This document shows, piece after piece, positions 28,630 through 38,759 of a stretch of DNA of 64,000 nt. The stretch's first letter is position 1. Each line of letters opens with the position of its first letter. The notes beneath the pieces were generated by a model that was not told the origin of the DNA, did no database searches, and saw only the letters and a list, made by a program, of their open reading frames with translations. The DNA is from Paragordius varius. Lineage: Eukaryota; Nematomorpha. The stretch spans positions 5,394,001-5,458,000 of the forward strand of contig OZ176054.1 of the NCBI GenBank assembly GCA_964247055.1, written 5' to 3'. The translations under genes were made by a program, and so were the position numbers.

Positions 28630-31527
28630 ATGAATCTCCAATATAAAATAGAAGTTTTAGAAAAAGAAGATCAGATTCTTAGAAAATATATTAATGATAA
28701 CAACTTACCCATTTATGCAGCATGTAATGATATGTGTCCAGAAAAAGAAAGGTATTTGCGACAGATTCGTAAGCAGGTCAGTATATTTGAAACCGAAAAT
28801 TTTGAAGCCGCCTTTTTTGGAAATAAAAAATCCGACTATATATTAGATCCATATAAAGCTATAAAACAATATAGTCGATCAGCCGCCGATCAAGATCAAC
28901 CCCTTCCTACGGAAATAAGAACAATCGTGACACTCGACTATACCATAAATTATCTAGTAACTAACATAATGGGTAATGAGGTTTGCTTATTACACAGCAA
29001 TTTATACGGTGATTATTATAATTTTATTTGGAGTAGGACAAGAGCTATTCGAAAAGACATTGTGCAACAATTGAATTTCGAGAATGAAAATGAATATTCT
29101 CAAAAATTAATCGCTATTTCAATATTGGAAAAATGTGTTAGGTGGCACATATTTTGCGGATATTATTTTTGCCAAGCCAGTCCTGATATTTTTGATGCCA
29201 AACTTAACGATGAACATTTAACAAAATGTTTACATGCCTTACGTCAATACTATTCCGATTTACATTCATACTCAAATATTAAAATTACCAACGAATCGGA
29301 ATTCCAAGCTTATTTTATCATGTTAAATTTTGATTTAAAACACGGTGACGTTATAAGCAACATATCGAATATGCCTTTGGAACTACTATCATCTAAACCC
29401 GTGTTATTGGCATTGGATTTATTCAAAAACTTCCATTTAGGAAATTATGACCGATTTTTTAAGTTGATTAAACGAGCTTCATTCTTAACGTGTTGCATCA
29501 TACATAGGTACTTGTATCGTTTTCGATTAGTTTCAATGGAAAAAATTATTTTCGCCTATAAGGGTCTCCCGTTAACCAATGATTCAAAGATACGTAAATT
29601 CGTTTTATTTCCCACACAATGGCTTTCTCACCTCTTATTTTTTGATGATATCCCCTATACGCAATATTTTTCACAACAAAATGATTTTATCCAAGAATCA
29701 TTGTACCTTTGTATCACCAATACCGACGCAATACTACTGCAAGAAAATGATGATGAAAGTGTTCCCACTCTTATCGAACGACAGTTTGAGCGAGAAACAT
29801 TTTTTGACACATTTATTTTGCCAGATAAAATTTATAAAGTTGCTGGTTACATATATGGTTCTGAGGTGATACCAACACTCCCTCCACACATTCCTACAGA
29901 TTCCTTTAGGGAACCAGAGAAAAACATTAATGTTGATAGCTTTGACGAGCAAATCCCCCCTGAGGAATATATAAATACCAATGATACTAAAACGGTAATC
30001 GATACAAGTTTCCTTATTAATAACCTTATAAATGAGCTTTTGGATGAATTAACATGTGAAATTATACCGCCTCTTATTAAACCAAAACGGCATAAGTCAT
30101 TTAACTCTAAAGTTGTAGTCGAATCAATATATAATTCTTTAGTTGTGGAATTTTGTAACCAAATTTCCAGACATGTTATGTTAGAATTTAGGGCACAGCA
30201 AATATATAATGAACTCATAGATGATATCATTTATGAATGCTTGAAGAGATGTTTGAAGAAAACCAATTTTGCCGCAATAATAAATTATGCAGATTCTATG
30301 GATCTGAATAAATATGTTAAACGGAAACATAGATACCGTATGACCTCAAATAAAATTAATCGAAAAGAGGATGATGCAATGCCATATTTTTCTGTGATCA
30401 AATGTTTAAATATAAATAATCCCATGCTAACTAAGAGTCGCAGTTTAAATTCTGTAATCTATCATGATAAACCTTGTCTGTTATCAATGGAATTGTCTCC
30501 CTGTGTTAATGATGAAAACAGATTAAATGTGAATGAATATTATATAAACATAAATGCTCATATTCCAAGTTGCAATATTACGGATAGGGAAACTATTCAA
30601 AACTATTTCGAGATTACTTCAGATGAAACTGCTCCCAAAGAATCTAAATATTCCATCAATATTTTAAATCAAAAGTATTATTTTACTGTTTTTATCCAAC
30701 TTGATTACGATCATAAAAAATGTAATAACTCTCATATAAATCTCGAAATCTATCCACTACTCGGCCTTCCACCTAAACAAACCATATCGTTGGATTATAT
30801 CAGGGCATCGAAAAAGACATTTATATGGCATTTACAAAATATTTTGGCTGCTACAAGCTCACCACGCCCCAACAACTTATTATTTAATCAAATAATATTT
30901 TCATGTTTGGCGGAAAGGCATTACCAAAAATTTCGATACATTCATGCTCATATAATTTTAAATGCTTTTATAACCAAAATATTGAAATGCTTCTACACAC
31001 ACATCCAATATCATTGCTATAATAATGAGCAGGATGACGATACAACACTAACAACACATTTAGATTGGAAACCTTCTACATTGGTTCGATTCGTTAACCT
31101 TATATGGGATTCTTTCATTCAAAAACTATTCTTTCTATTGAAAAATCAAACTTCTTCTATACCGCCTCATTTGGCCTACCTCACTCTCAGAATCAATAAT
31201 GACAGTTTTCAAACTATATTGTCAACTTTGCAAAACGTGAAAATTGGTGATTATGGACAACTCTTGGATCAAGTTAAGTGCTTTGATGATTTATCCATAA
31301 TAAGTGAATTTATCAATCAAAATGTCATATTCTTTTCAGTTATGTCTGAATTTAAAAATTATCCAATAAATAACTGGGGCCAAATATTTTACACATATTT
31401 AGAAAAAGTTTTACGATATTTAATCAACGAAATTACGGTATCCTTTATTTTTTGTACGCAAGATAATGATCTCTCAGTAGATTTTGAAACTCCTAATATC
31501 CCCTCACCCGATATTCTCCACATTTAA
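28630..31527 (+). CDS. SAC3/GANP-type scaffold of the TREX-2 mRNA-export complex
   Basis: Nuclear-pore-associated scaffold that couples transcription to mRNA export. One uninterrupted exon of 965 aa; the frame opens with TTG at 28621, but the first ATG is 28630, just after an in-frame TAA. The SAC3 domain is plain: NDMCPEKERYLRQIRKQ (res. 33-49), KQYSRSAADQDQPLP (79-93), IWSRTRAIRKDI (133-144), then EKCVRWHIFCGYYFC, AKLNDEHLTKCLHALRQYY and a helical repeat region. Residues about 459-545 (NELLDELTCEI... to ...IYECLKRCLKK) look like the ENY2/centrin-binding CID region of GANP. The remaining 420 residues match the position of GANP's C-terminal MCM3AP-like domain, but I cannot see diagnostic motifs there. 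The FG-repeat N-terminus and RRM of vertebrate GANP are absent. Head to head with USP22, whose complex also contains ENY2. Confidence 0.93.
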   Translation: MNLQYKIEVLEKEDQILRKYINDNNLPIYAACNDMCPEKERYLRQIRKQVSIFETENFEAAFFGNKKSDYILDPYKAIKQYSRSAADQDQPLPTEIRTIVTLDYTINYLVTNIMGNEVCLLHSNLYGDYYNFIWSRTRAIRKDIVQQLNFENENEYSQKLIAISILEKCVRWHIFCGYYFCQASPDIFDAKLNDEHLTKCLHALRQYYSDLHSYSNIKITNESEFQAYFIMLNFDLKHGDVISNISNMPLELLSSKPVLLALDLFKNFHLGNYDRFFKLIKRASFLTCCIIHRYLYRFRLVSMEKIIFAYKGLPLTNDSKIRKFVLFPTQWLSHLLFFDDIPYTQYFSQQNDFIQESLYLCITNTDAILLQENDDESVPTLIERQFERETFFDTFILPDKIYKVAGYIYGSEVIPTLPPHIPTDSFREPEKNINVDSFDEQIPPEEYINTNDTKTVIDTSFLINNLINELLDELTCEIIPPLIKPKRHKSFNSKVVVESIYNSLVVEFCNQISRHVMLEFRAQQIYNELIDDIIYECLKRCLKKTNFAAIINYADSMDLNKYVKRKHRYRMTSNKINRKEDDAMPYFSVIKCLNINNPMLTKSRSLNSVIYHDKPCLLSMELSPCVNDENRLNVNEYYININAHIPSCNITDRETIQNYFEITSDETAPKESKYSINILNQKYYFTVFIQLDYDHKKCNNSHINLEIYPLLGLPPKQTISLDYIRASKKTFIWHLQNILAATSSPRPNNLLFNQIIFSCLAERHYQKFRYIHAHIILNAFITKILKCFYTHIQYHCYNNEQDDDTTLTTHLDWKPSTLVRFVNLIWDSFIQKLFFLLKNQTSSIPPHLAYLTLRINNDSFQTILSTLQNVKIGDYGQLLDQVKCFDDLSIISEFINQNVIFFSVMSEFKNYPINNWGQIFYTYLEKVLRYLINEITVSFIFCTQDNDLSVDFETPNIPSPDILHI

Positions 31528-31577
31528 AAGTCTTAGCGCTTAATATATTTATTTATACTTTATATTTAAAGCATATT

Positions 31578-31583
31578 AATAAA
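31578..31583 (+). terminator. Candidate poly(A) signal AATAAA of SAC3/GANP
   Basis: AATAAA about 50 bases after the SAC3/GANP stop codon (31525-31527), a normal distance. Confidence 0.5.
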
Positions 31584-31840
31584 TTTTCCTGTATAGAATG
31601 TATAATCACCGATGTAATTTTGATATCAGTCGGTTTTGATTGGCCGAATTTTTATTCTGTGAGAGAGAAAGCCTCAAAATAAATAATTGGTAGAAAAATA
31701 GTTATTTATAACGGCACTAGGCCAATGAATTGGGAAATAAGAAATTTATTATAGGTATATTATTTTTTCTGATCGCCATCTAGATAAACTAACGTTTATG
31801 ACTATATTTTAGTTTGTTAAAATAAAAATATATTGGAATA

Positions 31841-32500
31841 CTAGCTGTGCCTGTCCGACATTCTGACAGTCGACGATCTTATTGGCAATCAAATGAATTA
31901 GTCACATAAACGTATTTAATGTGGCCTTGACTATGGCTAATTTTAAAATACTCTGCTGCCTGAATTTATTCTTTTAAAAGTGAAATAACTAGTGTCATTA
32001 TTGTATACGGGTTGTCGCACAAGCTTAAAATATTATCCCAAGCCATTTTTTTATATATAGACGCATGTTTAATATGCGGTTGCAGCCATGCACTAATTTT
32101 TGAAAATAACGTGGGTTAAATATTTGCTTTTAAATGAAAAATAACTTGTGTATGGGCGTATTTAAAATAAAAGACTTACCAGGGGTCAATTTCAAAAAGC
32201 GCTAGATTAAATTTTTTTGCCTTTTTACATAGAATAGTAAAACCATTACTGATTTTATAGTCAACTCGGGCGAAAAATTACTTTAAGATCCGGTTATTGT
32301 TTGGCCTATTTTTTAGAGGGTTGAGCCTTAAGCTGCTGCTTATTAAAAAAGCAATATACCAAAATTTTTTCTTTATATTAGAATTTGTTAATAGAATCCT
32401 ATTCACCCCAGCTATTATCGGCGCTTTCACGAATATAAAAAATTTTACCTTTGAATATGAATGGGCCTTAACGTTTTGCCGGAAAAATACCTAGCCAACA
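31841..32500 (-). mobile_element. Decayed Helitron-like end with satellite-like repeat, inverted
   Basis: Read on the minus strand, this segment ends in a hairpin with CTGTC/GACAG arms (31851-31855 and 31865-31869), six bases, then CTAG (31844-31841) and T. Upstream of that end, at about 32195-32230, lies a sequence (aaaaagcgctagattaaatt, then ttttttgcctttttac) resembling the recurrent core of the satellite-related repeats at 33-34 kb. Boundaries on the high-coordinate side are not visible. Confidence 0.35.
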
Positions 32501-32652
32501 AGGCTCGTATTAGCTATCCAAATAAAAAAATATGTATATAAGTACCTGATGGTTTCATAGAAACTCTGCATTTATACCCTAAATAAGCATGTTTATAGAT
32601 GTCACTGAAGTCAAGATGAAAAAAGACTATAAAATTATGCTTTTATACTTTA

Positions 32653-34270
32653 CTAGCTGCCCTGTCACGCTTCGCTGTGATGTAGTTTCACCGATAATTA
32701 TTTTTAATAATTTGCAATAAATAGAGGTAATGGAGATAAAAATAATAAAAAACATTTAATAAAAAGAATGCTTCAATTATTCTTTTACGGGTTTGCATAG
32801 GCTCAAATATTGTTTACTCGAAATTGATCATATTGTCCCTTAAAGTTAATCAAATATATTTAGATTTATTTTTTTTCGTTTTACAAAATCATGGTTAAAT
32901 ATTTTGAAATTGTGTTCACACAGCTGGGATCAAGGGATATAAAAAGTAAATCATCTGTGATCCCCTTTTAAAGGAAAAAAATGATATTATACAAATTACC
33001 CAGAAATGCGTTTAACTGAACTCGTATAGCCTCTTATGTTTTTTGAAAATTAGCTTCAAAACCACCTCATTTTTGTATGGCGTCTCAGTTTTAAACGGGA
33101 AGACCCCTAACCATAGACCTCTACGAAAAAAGCGCTGAGTTAAATTTTTTGCTCTATAGGATAGGGGATCTTTGATTCCATCTTCTCATGGGCCATTCGA
33201 AATACCTCAACACTAAATAATCGCTATACGATGGCGTATTTTTAGGGGCAGAGAGGCCCCAAATTAACGGCTAATTAAAAAAGCCCGACCTTTATTTCTA
33301 TCTAGTTATGGGTAATATTTCAAGCTTTTAATGGACTCATATGACTTCATAAATTTTCTGTATATTAGCTCCAAAACAATGCAATTTCTATATAGTGCAG
33401 TTTTTGGCGGGTAGCTCCCTACAGGGGCAGGTATAAAAAAGCATTAGACAAATTTTTGCCTTTATATGGGGCATATCTGAAATTATCATGGATTTCATAT
33501 GTTCCTATTAGTCTCTTAGGTTCTCTGAAAAATGGCTCCAAATGCATGCTCTATCGATATCATGACACAATTTACGCGGATAGTACCCTAACCATAGGCA
33601 AAACAAAAAACGCTCGATTAAAATTTTTACCTTAATTCGGATAATACCTAGAATCATGATATTGATTTCATATGCTCTCGTGGGTTTTTCGAAAAATTGT
33701 CAAAACCAAAAAGTCATTCTATGGTGGCGAATTTCAGGGCAAGGGCCTATTTAAGGGGTAATTTATTAAACCGCTCTACTTAATTTTTTGCCTTTTTACG
33801 GGCAATATATCAAGCAGCTATTGAACTCATATTGCCTGATAGGTTTTCTGGAATTTAGCCACAAAGGCATGCTATTTCAATATGATGGGCCAGTTTTTAG
33901 CGGGTATCTCCTTACCCAGCAGCCAATATAAAAAAACGCACCACTAATATTTTTGCCTTTTAACAGGGAATACATGGAATCCTTATTGAATTTTTACGGT
34001 CTCATACCCTGGACCAAAAATAGATTCAAAAAATTATTTTTATGGACTTTTTAAAAATGGCATTTTACGGGGGGACCGGGTAAAAAGAAGGCCTAAATTA
34101 AAAAAGCGAGCCGATTATGTTCGGCGCAATCGAAAAAAAGTAAAAAAATTCACATTTGAAATCGAATGATCCAATCTTAAAATTTCAAAAAACCATTTAT
34201 ACACGGGGTGGGCCCGAACTGGGGGCCCAATTCAAAAAAGGGCGAAGCTATTGTCGGTGCATCCATGATT
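32653..34270 (-). repeat. Inverted fossil copy of the satellite family with hairpin-CTAG end
   Basis: From about 33880 to 34270 the reverse strand is clearly the same repeat as the big array: it has agcgggtatctccttaccca, ttgccttttaacagggaata, tgttcggcgcaatcg, gggtgggcccgaactggggg and gggcgaagctattgtcgg. From about 33100 to 33880 more decayed repeats recur roughly every 190 bp, each with aaaaa(a)gc...aatttttgcctt. At its 3' end on the minus strand there is a 6-bp hairpin (32665-32680), eight bases and CTAG (32656-32653), followed by T. The order, satellite then hairpin then CTAG|T, equals that at 23.2 kb. Confidence 0.7.
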
Positions 34271-34399
34271 TATTAAGAGTAGTAGATCGTGTGGCAGATC
34301 ATTAGACATACCGATTAGAATGGATGCTAATCATCAGATATAATATATTAACTCTGGTTGGAATGAGGATGTAGTATAATTTATTATTATATCTTTTAA

Positions 34400-34470
34400 A
34401 ACAGGGGTAACCAACACAAATGGCTTAGTGGGCCGCATCTTTGACTCAAAAACACAAGCTGTACAAATAT
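34400..34470 (+). mobile_element. Orphan hAT-like terminus
   Basis: CAGGGGTAACCAAC at about 34404 followed by tggcttagtgggccgcatc resembles the CAGGGGT...GGGCCGCA ends of hAT-Charlie-type transposons. I found no matching right end or target duplication, so it is probably a truncated older element next to the complete hAT copy that begins at 34889. Confidence 0.4.
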
Positions 34471-34888
34471 TAAAAAACCAATATCACTCAATATTTTGAA
34501 AAATAAAGATATATTTTCAATATCAAATAATTTCTTCAAATAAAATCAATTCCGGATGAAAGTAGTTTTTCGAAAATTCTACGATAATATTCCAGCAATT
34601 AAACCATATAATAGCAACAATCAAATATTTCAAAAATCAAAATAAGTCAGCCAATAATATTTGATATTTCTAACAGTTAATATATAAATCAAATCATTAC
34701 AAAATCATATTGTTTCAAAAATATTTGAATCACTACAATCAGATAATTTTCGCCACAATAAAATTATGTCATTGATAGACGACGTATGGAAAATTAAAAT
34801 TTTGACATCTATTATGAACTAAAATCAACAGTAAAACAATAATAGTTCATTGTATTGAGGATATAATTTAAAAATTAAGTGTATAAGT

Positions 34889-36914
34889 CAGTGGTACTCA
34901 CGAAAAAAATTTGACGGGCCAAATAAAATATATATTTTTTTCGAGGGCCAGAATCTTATAATGGCAAATATTCCATAGCTATTTGACACATATGCACATA
35001 TTTATACTCTTAATCAGCACAATTAATTTTTTGCGAATCGCATGTTCCAACTAAAAACTCGTTTTGCACCATTTAGTTTTAAAAATAAAATATTTTGATA
35101 ACAACATTTATTTTTATATTAACCAATAATTTTTGACAAATTTGGTTTCGCCTCATGATAGACCAATCTTAATACGTCGTCCATATGATTATCGGTTAAA
35201 CGATTTCTGTATCCATTCTTGAGATACCTTATTTTTGAATATCCTGTCCACGGGTAACTTGAGAAAAAAACAGTTAGGATAACTTGAGCACATTTTTTTA
35301 TATTTTCATATTTTTTTGGCACATCTTGACAAAAACATACATATCTTTCTTCTCTTCGATTCTCCTTATATATAGCCTCCGAATCGGAATCATTTTTAAA
35401 TCTACGAATTCTTCAATGATATGCGCCTGATCAAAACCGAGATGCTCAAGTTGCTTAATATTGGATATATCCATACCATGGATTTTCCACAAGTTTTAAG
35501 CAATTTTTAATATTTCTGAGTTCTTCAAAATCTGAATTTCATTTCATTAGATAAAAATGCTAAATGACTGTCTATTAATGTTGGAAAATATAGGAGTGTT
35601 TTATTTATAAATTCTTGTTTGTATATTATTAATTTTTCTTGAAAAGCAAATATTTGATTAGCAAATTGGGTTATTTATTTTGCTCCCTTGAAAACTTGTA
35701 TTAAGACTAAGTCTATAAGTAAATGTCGCTAAGGTAGGCAATAAAACCCACCATTGGTCACTATTAATTTCCTCGTCAAACTTTCTGTTATCTATTATAA
35801 ATAATACAATCTTATGTCTTAAAACAAAAAATCTATTTAATACTTTGCGAGTAGCCATCTAGCGGTGTACAAAAGAATATCATCAAACTCACTGTGAATA
35901 TCTTTCAGAAGGTTTAGAATTTATGGCTGTTAAATTCTCTCGGATGTGGTTAACTATATCCACAACCGTTTTAATTACTGAATTGAGTGATTCATCTTTT
36001 ACATCGAAACCAAGTTTTGCTGTTGAGTAAATATTTTTCAAATTATATTTGTGTTTCAAAAGAGGGATAAATCCTCTGTTTCATAGAGGAACAACCATCT
36101 GTGCAGATCGAAACAAATTTTTTTCATAGATATACCATTATTAACGAAAAAAGTGCTACCACTTTCTTTTATTAGTTGGGAATCAGTTAACGGTTCCATA
36201 TTTTTTCCTAAAATATAACAAATTTCATACGAAGCTAATGTTACAGCTTTTCCTGGGAGAAAGCTATAAAAATAATAGTTTTCTTTCTGGTATAATTCCT
36301 TAATTTTTTATTTTTTTTCGTTTCTTTCCTCATGATTTTCTGGTAATTAATGAGAATGATGGATTGTAAAATGTCTTTCAATATTGTATTTTTTTAATTA
36401 TGTTGTCCTTGCATATAAGGCAGGTATCAACATTTTTAAAAACGACAGAGAATTTTTCTTCCCATTGATGTCACCCTTTGAATTTATATTTAAATATTAT
36501 GTAAATTTTTGCAAAAAATAGGAAAATAATTTAAATTATGCTATAAAAAATAGGTATGATGTTGATTTGAAAAATGCAAGTTTGGGTGAAAAGCTTGCTT
36601 AAATACAAAAAAGGAATTCAATAAAAATTTCAAAATGGAAAAAAAATAGAATACAGAAACAGAGACAACGTGTGCCAAAATTTTGAAATCATTTTATGCA
36701 GGGAAATTTTTCTACCAAATTGGGTAAAAAATAGAAATTACGAATTAGATTTAAAGAAAATAAGTTAATATTAAAATAAGCGAAAATTCGTTTATGTGTA
36801 TTTTAAAAATTCATCAATAAAAAAAATAATTTAAGTATCAATATGGTCATAGGGCAATTTTAAAGCACTCTTAGGGCCGCATGCGGCCCGCGGGCCGCGG
36901 TTTGAGCATCACTG
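34889..36914 (-). mobile_element. hAT transposon remnant with 8 bp target-site duplication
   Basis: A 2026 bp element flanked by the perfect 8 bp duplication gtataagt (34881-34888 and 36915-36922), the duplication length expected of hAT elements. The left end begins CAGTGGTACTCAC and the right end, read inward on the opposite strand, CAGTGATGCTCAAAC: imperfect 13-15 bp inverted repeats. Just inside both ends is GC-rich GGGCC sequence, frequent in hAT-Charlie elements. The body holds a decayed transposase on the minus strand. The intact duplication against a damaged coding region indicates an element that inserted once and has since mutated in place. Confidence 0.92.
35119..36470 (-). pseudogene. 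Degenerate ZBED-type hAT transposase
   Basis: Reading down the minus strand, pieces of a hAT transposase appear in order but in shifting frames. First is a BED-type zinc finger near 36460-36360 (WEEKFSVVFKNVDTCLICKD, then KYNIERHF with the frame shifted at a run of seven A). Next is the RNase-H-like segment ICTDGCSSM near 36105, then NRFFVLRHKIVLFI and WWVLLPTLATFTYRLSLN near 35830-35700. Last is the C-terminal dimerisation region YLKNGYRNRLTDNHMDDVLR near 35230-35160. Several stop codons and frameshifts interrupt it, so it cannot make a working protein. The order and motifs match the GTF2IRD2/ZBED5-like branch of domesticated and free hAT elements. Confidence 0.88.
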
Positions 36915-36940
36915 GTATAAGTGCTTAAGTATACCATTAC

Positions 36941-37456
36941 TTAGGTGCGTTTGTGCCAACTTAGGTAGATTTTGACGTGAAACAACTTTATAGGGAAAAT
37001 TTGTTCAAAAATTTATTTTTTAGAAAATTTTGTTAAAGCGTATTTCACCCTATTTTTAGGCATGACGGAAACGGTATATATTCGCTTTTATACAAACACT
37101 TATTCTATATAATTTTATCATGCTAAGTATTTTTATTACATGAGAATTTTGATTTTATTATTCGTTCGTCCTTGAATTTATGTCAAATTTAAATTATGCT
37201 TTTATAGGAATTCACCAAAATTTGAAAGTAAACTAGTCATGAAATTAATATTCTAAAGCGATAGAAATGTTCAAAAAAAATATGTTTTTCCAACGTTTTT
37301 ATCATGCCTAAAAGTAGTATGAAGTACGCCTCAACAAAATTTTGCTAGGAAATAAATTTTTGTAATAAATATACATTAAAAAATGATTTTGCGATAATAT
37401 TTAAATAATTGGCCGATCTTGAGCGAAATAATTCGAAACTTTCGGAGCACACCTAA
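36941..37456. mobile_element. Palindromic non-autonomous element
   Basis: Left arm at about 37008-37077 (aaaattttgttaaagcgtat, then tttttaggcatga..aaacg) reappears reverse-complemented at about 37291-37368. Possible outer ends are cttaggtgcgt and its partner gcacacctaaa. A third, single copy of the arm sits at about 60511-60589. No coding sequence. The precise ends and the target duplication are not resolved. Confidence 0.5.
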
Positions 37457-37687
37457 AAAATTAAAATATTTTTAAAATATTATTTTGCTTTTTATATGGA
37501 GCTTGGGATGTATTTTAGTGATTATTTTGTGAAGCCTTTACCTGCCACCAAAAAATTTATTTAAAAAATGTGCGAAAATTCCCATTTTATGATATGAAGC
37601 ACTTACCACAAAAATGTACATAGCCTTATATCACTCGTAAGAGCCAAAACCAAAAGGACCATAATTCTGATACCTTTTCCTTTCAGA

Positions 37688-37706
37688 ATATATATATATA
37701 TATACT
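37688..37706. repeat. Short (TA)n run
   Basis: About 18 bp of TA dinucleotides in otherwise anonymous AT-rich DNA (37460-38180) where I see no convincing gene. Confidence 0.8.
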
Positions 37707-38182
37707 TAATCAGGTTACCCCCGATTTTGGATGCAGTGTTTTGCTTTTTTTTAAAAAAAGTGTTAAATAAAAAACATTTCAAACTTTTTTCGCCGATTTT
37801 TTCAATTTTTTTTAAATGGCTAATGCAACAGGCAAATAAATATATATGGATAAAAAATGTATAACTTGAAAAGCTAGGCTACTTTTATTATATTTTAAAT
37901 TTAATATCAGCTGTTCGTTTAAATCGTGTTTCGGAGCTTTCTCACTTTAAACTCTAGAAGTCACAAAACTGTAAAAATATAACCTTTTTATTTTATACAT
38001 AGGAGCCATTTATAATTAAATTTAATTTAAATATACAAGCTCTTACTAAAAAAGTTAGAAAATGTCCATTAATTTTGTGATCTGTATCGAGCATCACCAC
38101 AAAATCGCTAATTTTTATATCAATTGTCAGCAAAACTAAAAGCACAATGAGAATTATCATACAATTATTTGCCATAATATAT

Positions 38183-38759
38183 ATTAACACTTGGATACAA
38201 CACACTCATTTTCGTCCTTCGATTCAAATTGTGGTAGTTGGATACCCCAGGCTTGTTTAATATCAAATACTTTACAAAGTATGGAAGCAAACGAAACCAT
38301 GGGAAAATTTTGCACTTATATAACATTATTAAACCGAAATATATAAAAAAAATTATTCAAAAATACTTGATATTTTATTTTGAGCTAAAACTGAAAGGTA
38401 AAAATTTAATGTGTCAAATTGTAAAATTAAAAAATAATAAAAAATAAACCGCTTTTTCTATTTCTATCAATGTTGAAGTAATTTATATAAGAAATAAGCC
38501 TTAGTTTTACCCTTAAAATTAAATGAAGACGATATTTTGCAAAATTTTTGCAAAATAAAAATGGTGTCAAAGTAGTTTGAGATGGAACCTTTTTTAAAAA
38601 ACAAAATTTTATTAAGATATTTTGGCATATTTATATAATATTTATCAGGATAGAAGCATAAATTCAAATTGGGACCGTTTTCTTCAGTAGATTTTTAAAA
38701 ATTTTAATTTAAATTAGTCTGGGGTATTTGGATACCCCAATTTAAATCGAAGTGTTAAT
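38183..38759 (+). mobile_element. MITE copy A (577 bp, palindromic ends)
   Basis: Bounded by attaacactt on the left and aagtgttaat on the right. Close to each end is a subterminal palindrome of the form GGGTAnnTGGATACCCC. The element is 80-90% similar by eye to copy D at 43.7 kb, including the inner string aaaccgaaatatataaaa and gaagacgatattttgcaaaa. No coding capacity. Ends read TTAA on both sides, so the target site may be TTAA or TA. Confidence 0.8.

Noticed and set aside
28630-31527. First impression of a gamma-tubulin complex component for the long single-exon ORF
   Set aside because: The DMCPEKER, YSRSAADQ and WSRTRAIRKDI motifs are those of the SAC3/GANP domain, not of GCP proteins.
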